Assembly (NCBI RefSeq): GCF_016785085.1
Contig: NZ_JAENHO010000001.1
Location: 806,001 to 870,000 of the forward strand
From: Paractinoplanes lichenicola
Lineage (GTDB): Bacteria > Actinomycetota > Actinomycetes > Mycobacteriales > Micromonosporaceae
DNA: 64,000 nt
Direction of reading: 5' to 3'
A program made the position numbers and the translations under genes. Numbering within the stretch: the first letter of the stretch is position 1; each line of letters opens with the position of its first letter. Below the pieces are notes generated by a model that was not told the DNA's origin, did not search any database, and worked only from the letters and a program-made list of their open reading frames with translations. Below, one piece after another: positions 60,048 to 64,000 of the stretch.

Positions 60048-61150
60048 GCCTGGGCGAGGCGGTCATCGACCTGGGCGCGGTCGCCGCCAACGTGCGTACG
60101 GTGGCCGCGGTCGCCGGCACCGAGCTGATGGCCGTCGTCAAGGCGGACGGCTTCGGGCACGGCGCGGTCGAGGTGGCCCGGGCCGCGGTGGCCGCCGGCG
60201 CGACCTGGCTCGGCACGACCTCGGCCGCCGAGGCTTTGCACCTGCGGTCGGCCGGGCTCACGACGCCCGTGCTGAGCTGGCTGCACGCGCCGGACGAGGA
60301 CTTCGCCCGCCTGATCGCCGCACGTGTCGACCTCGGCGTCTCCGGCTTGACCCAGCTGCACGCGGTGGCCGCGGCCGCCCGGGGGCTCGGCCTGCCGGCG
60401 CAGGTGCAGCTCAAGGCGGACACCGGGCTGTCACGCAACGGCGCCCGCCCGGAGGACTGGGCCGACCTGGTGGCCTGGGCCCGCAAATACGAGGGCGAGG
60501 ACCTTTTCCGCGTACGGGGGGTCTGGTCGCATCTGGCCAACGCGGAGCGGCCCGCCGATCCCGCCGTCACCCGCCAGATCGACGCGTTCGAGGACGCCGT
60601 CCGCGTGGCCCGCGACGCCGGGCTCGACCCGCCGCTGACCCACCTGGCCAACTCGGCGGCCGCGCTCAGCCTGCCCCGCGCTCGCTTCGACCTGTGCCGG
60701 ATCGGGATCGCCCTCTACGGGGCCGGACCGCCGGGGCTGCGACCGGCCATGACCCTGCGCTCGCGGGTCGTCAACGTGAAGCGGGTGCCGGCCGGAACCG
60801 GCGTATCCTACGGCCCCGACCACGTGACCGCCCGGCCGGCCACCCTGGCGCTGCTGCCGCTGGGCTACGCCGACGGGGTGCCGCGGGCGGCCGAGGGGCG
60901 GGCCGAGGTGTGGCTCGGCGGCCGGCGGTGCCCGATCGTCGGGCGGATCGCCATGGACCAGTGCGTGATCGACGCGGGCGACCTGCCGGTGCGGCCGGGC
61001 GACCCGGTCGTGCTCTTCGGGCCGGGCCCGGACAAGCCCGCCGTCACCGACTGGGCCCGCTGGGCCGGCACCAACCCGCACGAGATTCTGACCGGGATCG
61101 GCGCCCGGGTGACCCGCCGCTATCAGCTCGGAGAGGCACGGCACCGGTGA
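60044..61150 (+). CDS. alr: Alanine racemase
   Basis: A 368-residue fold-type III PLP racemase giving D-alanine. The PLP Lys is Lys33 in AVVKADGFGHG, the second catalytic base Tyr lies in GVSYGPDHVTA, and the cofactor-anchoring blocks are present in LKADTGLSRNG and SHLANAE. A GTG overlaps the protease stop (GTGA). The usual essential alr is commonly near acpS or tsaE genes; this copy sits with ddl and a protease under a divergent two-component system and is probably an inducible extra copy. A serine racemase function, as for VanT, is not excluded from sequence. Confidence 0.92.
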   Translation: MSLGEAVIDLGAVAANVRTVAAVAGTELMAVVKADGFGHGAVEVARAAVAAGATWLGTTSAAEALHLRSAGLTTPVLSWLHAPDEDFARLIAARVDLGVSGLTQLHAVAAAARGLGLPAQVQLKADTGLSRNGARPEDWADLVAWARKYEGEDLFRVRGVWSHLANAERPADPAVTRQIDAFEDAVRVARDAGLDPPLTHLANSAAALSLPRARFDLCRIGIALYGAGPPGLRPAMTLRSRVVNVKRVPAGTGVSYGPDHVTARPATLALLPLGYADGVPRAAEGRAEVWLGGRRCPIVGRIAMDQCVIDAGDLPVRPGDPVVLFGPGPDKPAVTDWARWAGTNPHEILTGIGARVTRRYQLGEARHR

Positions 61151-62100
61151 GACTGGCCCTTATCTACGGCGGACGCAGCGGCGAGCACGACGTGTCCCGC
61201 AAGTCGGCCCGCAGCATCCTCGACCATCTCGACCGGGCGGCGTACGACGTCACCGAGCTGCTGATCGGGCGGGACGGGCAGTGGCACGTCGACGGCGTTC
61301 CCGTGCCACTGGCCGTGGCGCTGCGGGCGATCCAGCACTGCGACGTGGCGTTCCCCGCGCTGCACGGCCCGTACGGGGAGGACGGCCGGTTGCAGGCGAT
61401 GCTGGAGTGGCTGGACATCCCGTACGTGGGAAGTGGGGTGCTCGCCAGCGCGGCCGGCATGGACAAGGCCGTGACCAAGAAACTGCTCGCGGCCGAGGGG
61501 CTGCGCGTCGCCGACGGGGTCACCATGGCCCGCGGCGACGAAACAGTGCCGCCTGGGCTGGCGCTGCCGGTCTTCGTCAAGCCGGCCCGCGCGGGCTCCA
61601 GCCTCGGCGTCTCGCGGGTCGACGACTGGGCGGAGCTGCCCGCCGCCCTGCGCAAGGCCCGCGAGCTCGACCCCAAGGTGCTGATCGAGCAGGCGGTCAC
61701 CGGCCGCGAGATCGACGTGGCGGTCCTGCAGCACCCGGACGGCCGGGTCGAGGCCGGGCCGCCCCTGGAGATCACCGTGACGCGCGGCTTCTTCGACTAC
61801 GCGGCCAAGTACGACGGCGGCGCCGAGTTCCAGATCCCCGCCCGCCTCGACCAGGCCACCACCCGGCTGCTGCAGGGCCAGGCGATCCGCGCCTTCCACG
61901 CCCTGGAGTGCCGCGGCCTGCTGCGCGTCGACTTCTTCCTGCCCGCCGAAGGGGCGCCCGTCGTCAACGAGGTCAACACGTTCCCCGGCATGACGGCGGC
62001 CTCGCAATTCCCGCAGATGTGGCAGCGGGCCGGGCTGTCGTTCGCGGCCCTGCTCGACGTGCTGATCGCCACGCCCCGGCGCACCCACAGCCGACCGTGA
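61147..62100 (+). CDS. ddl: D-alanine-D-alanine ligase family enzyme
   Basis: A 317-residue ATP-grasp ligase. The N-terminal LIYGGRSGEHDVSRKSAR, PALHGPYGEDG, VFVKPARAGSSLGVSRV and VNEVNTFPGMTAASQFP are typical of Ddl. The omega-loop motif is FFDYAAKYDGGAEFQIPA. It keeps the AKY Tyr that goes with D-Ala-D-Ala formation and lacks the Glu-Lys-Gly-type loop of VanA-like D-Ala-D-Lac ligases. The GTG start overlaps the racemase stop. Together the two form a D-alanine dipeptide unit. Because of its setting next to a VanRS-like system, D-Ala-D-Ser activity should be kept in mind. Confidence 0.92.
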   Translation: MRLALIYGGRSGEHDVSRKSARSILDHLDRAAYDVTELLIGRDGQWHVDGVPVPLAVALRAIQHCDVAFPALHGPYGEDGRLQAMLEWLDIPYVGSGVLASAAGMDKAVTKKLLAAEGLRVADGVTMARGDETVPPGLALPVFVKPARAGSSLGVSRVDDWAELPAALRKARELDPKVLIEQAVTGREIDVAVLQHPDGRVEAGPPLEITVTRGFFDYAAKYDGGAEFQIPARLDQATTRLLQGQAIRAFHALECRGLLRVDFFLPAEGAPVVNEVNTFPGMTAASQFPQMWQRAGLSFAALLDVLIATPRRTHSRP

Positions 62101-62116
62101 CGTCGCTTTGCCAGGC

Positions 62117-62145
62117 TTCACCGATATACCGATCAACTGTATATT
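62117..62145 (+). promoter_or_regulatory. PadR operator and leaderless promoter
   Basis: ATATAC at 62124 and GTATAT at 62139 form an inverted repeat with a 9-base spacer. TTCACC at 62117-62122 and TATATT at 62140-62145 (17 bases apart) make a -35/-10 pair, and the ATG at 62153 lies seven bases after the -10, so the transcript is probably leaderless. The palindrome overlaps the -10, consistent with autorepression by PadR. Confidence 0.7.
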
Positions 62146-62152
62146 GGCGCGC

Positions 62153-62467
62153 ATGCGACGACCGAGCTTTCTGATCCTGTCGGCGCTGGCCCCGGCCCCG
62201 CTGCACGGCTATGCGGTGATCAAGGAGGTGGCGCGGCTGTCGGCGGACCAGAAACGCCTCGCCGCCGGCACGTTGTATGCGGCGCTCGACCGGCTCAGCG
62301 ACGAAGGTCTCGTCGAGGTCGACCGTGAGGAGACTGTCGACGGCCGGCTCCGCCGCTACTACCGGCTGACCGATCAGGGCATCGCCACGCTGGCCGCCGA
62401 GGCCGAGCAGATGCGCCGCGACGCCCGCATGGTCACCCAACGGTTGAGCGCAGTCCGCCCCGCCTGA
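62153..62467 (+). CDS. PadR-family transcriptional regulator
   Basis: A 104-residue winged-helix repressor. FLILSALAPAPLHGYAVIKEV, AAGTLYAALDRLSDEGLVEVDREE and RYYRLTDQGIATL are the standard PadR DNA-binding blocks; the C-terminal helix for dimerisation is short (subfamily 2 size). The ATG at 62153 was chosen over an in-frame GTG/ATG at 62108, because the conserved core begins there and a leaderless promoter abuts it. It is followed after 22 bases by a membrane-protein gene, a common pairing for this group. Confidence 0.9.
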   Translation: MRRPSFLILSALAPAPLHGYAVIKEVARLSADQKRLAAGTLYAALDRLSDEGLVEVDREETVDGRLRRYYRLTDQGIATLAAEAEQMRRDARMVTQRLSAVRPA

Positions 62468-62489
62468 CCCGGCCTCGGAAGGGATCACC

Positions 62490-63539
62490 ATGCCCGGCGA
62501 CCTCAGCATCGCGCGTCTGGAGCGCAGGTATCGGCGATGGCTGCTGGCCTACCCCCGGGCGTATCGGCACGAGCGCGGTCCGGAGATCCTCGCGACGCTG
62601 CTCGACGCGGCCGACCCGGGCCGGTCGCGGCCGGCCCCGCGCGAGGCCGCGCTGCTGCTGCGGCACGGCCTCGGCCGGCGTCTCGCCGAGTTCGGCCGCC
62701 GGGCGTTCGTGATCGCGGCGGTCGCGGCCGTGCTCGGCGGGCTCAGCGGGATCGCGCTCGGCTCGTGGCTGGCCTGGCGCGACGTGGACCCGATGGCGCC
62801 CGGCAAGGCCACCGCGATCGCCCTGGCGCCCACGGTCCTGCCGGTCCCCTTCGACAACAAGGCCAGCCAGTTCGGGCGGCAGACCTTCTGGAACCCGTAC
62901 AGCAAGAACACGTTGCACGGCGGCACCGGCGTACGGGTGGGCCGCACCAGCGTGACCGGCTCGATGCCCCAGCGCACCGGCGTCGAACAGCTCGCCACCG
63001 CCGTCGCCGGGCAGATGCGCGCCCACGGCTGGCGGGACGTGCGCATCACCGTCGAGGGCGATGGGCCCAGCAGGTTCGCCGAGGTGACCGGCACGCGCAC
63101 CGGCTATCTCGCCGCTGTGCAGATCGGGCAATACTCCACCGGGCTGAACCTCGACCTGATGTGGGCCGAGCCACCCGGCCACCTGCATGACACCGTCCTC
63201 GGCGGCCTGGCCGGCGCGCTGCTCGGCGCCCTGCTCGGGCTTTACACCGCCAAGCGCATGCGCCGTTACGGCCCGGGCCGGCAACGGGCCTACTCCCGGC
63301 TCTGCGTCACCACGCTGCTGCTGCTCGCCCCGGCCTGCCTCGGCAACATCCCCACTTCGACCGGTTCCCTGCTGGCCAACACCCACCGCAACGGTCACGG
63401 CCCCTCGGTCTACTGGGGCGGTTTCGTGGTCTTCGGGGCGGAGCCGCTCGCCATTCTGGCCCTGCTCCCGATCCTCGCGATCGCCGTCTGCTGCGTCTGG
63501 CCACAGCGGGCACCCGTCCGCACCCCCACCACAGCCTGA
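62490..63539 (+). CDS. Membrane protein, PadR-associated, function unknown
   Basis: A 349-residue protein. The first 75 residues are cytosolic and contain RLERRYRRWLLAYPRAYRHERGPEILATLLD, a helix pattern often found in proteins encoded after PadR repressors in actinomycetes. One membrane helix is at about 72-92. A long external stretch (95-225) follows, then three hydrophobic segments from about 230 to 340. No catalytic motif is seen. It is cotranscribed with the PadR gene and may be its regulated target, perhaps a stress or permease-type protein. Confidence 0.65.
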   Translation: MPGDLSIARLERRYRRWLLAYPRAYRHERGPEILATLLDAADPGRSRPAPREAALLLRHGLGRRLAEFGRRAFVIAAVAAVLGGLSGIALGSWLAWRDVDPMAPGKATAIALAPTVLPVPFDNKASQFGRQTFWNPYSKNTLHGGTGVRVGRTSVTGSMPQRTGVEQLATAVAGQMRAHGWRDVRITVEGDGPSRFAEVTGTRTGYLAAVQIGQYSTGLNLDLMWAEPPGHLHDTVLGGLAGALLGALLGLYTAKRMRRYGPGRQRAYSRLCVTTLLLLAPACLGNIPTSTGSLLANTHRNGHGPSVYWGGFVVFGAEPLAILALLPILAIAVCCVWPQRAPVRTPTTA

Positions 63540-63549
63540 GCAGAGACGT

Positions 63550-63846
63550 TCAGACCCACGGCGGCACCCGGTGGCGTTCAGACGGCCAGAGGCGTCCGGT
63601 CGGTGCATCCATCAGCCGGTCGGATCGCACGCGATATGACCGCACCACGCGGGTGTTTCCCATCCGGCCCGCGTCGAAGGATGAGGCTTCATCCCGGGGA
63701 TCAAGACGAGACTGCCGTCGCTTCGCGGTCGCAAGACTGTGGACACCGTCTCTTGCCGGACGCTTGCTGGGCCGAAGGAAGCTCAGGACAGCGAGGGTCA
63801 TCAAGGCGAACGAGACAGCAAGAAGCGACATGAGAGCGAAGCGCAT
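63550..63846 (-). CDS. Small N-terminally anchored membrane protein
   Basis: A possible 98-residue protein with an N-terminal hydrophobic segment (MRFALMSLLAVSFALMTLAVLSFL) followed by a basic, Ser-rich tail without known motifs. The ribosome-binding region is weak and the reading frame has less biased third positions than neighbours, so it may not be a real gene. It converges with the preceding membrane-protein gene. Confidence 0.35.
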   Translation of the reverse strand: MRFALMSLLAVSFALMTLAVLSFLRPSKRPARDGVHSLATAKRRQSRLDPRDEASSFDAGRMGNTRVVRSYRVRSDRLMDAPTGRLWPSERHRVPPWV

Positions 63847-64000
63847 GACCCGAACGTAATCGCGGCATCTCTCCCAGTCACCGGCCGCGCATTCTGATAA
63901 GCGTGATGATCGGCCGGTACAGGTTTGCCGAGCCGAGTCGCCATCACCGCGGACGTACTAATCAGAACGGGCGAAGCACTGACCCCTGCGGAGGCGTCAG
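63847..64000. other. Intergenic end of window
   Basis: No gene is supported here. The stretch is less GC-rich than the genes and may be the upstream region of a minus-strand gene at 63846 or a plus-strand gene beyond the edge. A nearby 9-base direct repeat, CGTTCAGAC at about 63547 and 63575, has no evident role. Confidence 0.4.

Noticed and set aside
61147-62100. VanA-type D-Ala-D-Lac ligase
   Set aside because: The omega loop keeps the AKY Tyr associated with D-Ala-D-Ala and lacks the VanA-like loop; no VanH or VanX gene is present.
1-64000. Insertion sequences, tRNA or rRNA genes, prophage
   Set aside because: No transposase or integrase frame, no terminal inverted repeats, no cloverleaf-type sequence or rRNA blocks were recognised on reading both strands.

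Overview
The window is very GC-rich DNA with dense, often 4-bp-overlapping genes, ATG/GTG/TTG starts, SARP/AfsR-type regulators, a class II DAHP synthase and leaderless-type promoters. This points to a filamentous actinomycete. Gene style suggests a relative of Micromonosporaceae such as Actinoplanes, but that is inference. Most of the window is specialised metabolism, flanked by ordinary chromosomal genes.

Layout. (1) 1-4.2 kb: left flank with an orphan DNA methyltransferase, an orphan LuxR-type response regulator, a small protein resembling the N-terminal part of SagB dehydrogenases, an MFS exporter and a TrmO-like tRNA methyltransferase. (2) 4.2-7.6 kb, minus strand: a compact four-gene cassette. 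It holds an 82-residue peptide with eight Val-Trp-Asp motifs, a FemAB/GNAT-like protein, a group-II truncated haemoglobin and a VioD-like flavin monooxygenase. I read it as a candidate ribosomal-peptide pathway of a type I do not recognise. (3) 7.8-10.2 kb: AraC regulator, PIG-L deacetylase and alpha/beta hydrolase. (4) 10.4-31.3 kb: the core of a type II polyketide pathway. A stand-alone adenylation enzyme, an AdmH-like phenylalanine 2,3-aminomutase, paired hotdog dehydratases, an ACP, chorismate mutase and DAHP synthase form one operon. After an AfsR-like SARP comes a second operon with carboxylase beta and epsilon subunits, malonyltransferase, an extended ACP, AcpS, KS, CLF, a KS-CLF fusion, a KSIII, an aldo/keto reductase, a flavin monooxygenase and a SnoaL-like protein. 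(5) 31.3-45.1 kb: glycosylation, export and regulation. This part has two glycosyltransferases, a small SARP, an MFS pump and a full gene set for a daunosamine/acosamine-type 3-amino-2,3,6-trideoxyhexose. (6) 45.2-48 kb: a second ribosomal-peptide locus, with a precursor carrying seven Phe-Thr-Phe-Cys-Ala repeats overlapping a fused RRE/E1-like/YcaO cyclodehydratase. (7) 48.1-64 kb: a DesK-like kinase without an adjacent regulator, then flanking genes. These include an OmpR-type two-component system divergent from a serine protease-alanine racemase-D-Ala-D-Ala ligase operon, resembling vancomycin-type wall-precursor loci.

How it may work together. Chorismate mutase and DAHP synthase raise phenylalanine, the aminomutase makes beta-phenylalanine, and the adenylation enzyme activates it. 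Carboxylase and malonyltransferase supply malonyl-ACP, and the KS/CLF pairs and hotdog dehydratases build a polyene-like chain. An aminodeoxysugar is then attached and the product exported. No dedicated ketoreductase was found. Two operon promoters at 10.3 and 18.4 kb share a conserved SARP-type operator (three 7-mers, 11 nt apart), which ties both halves of the polyketide pathway to the same activator.
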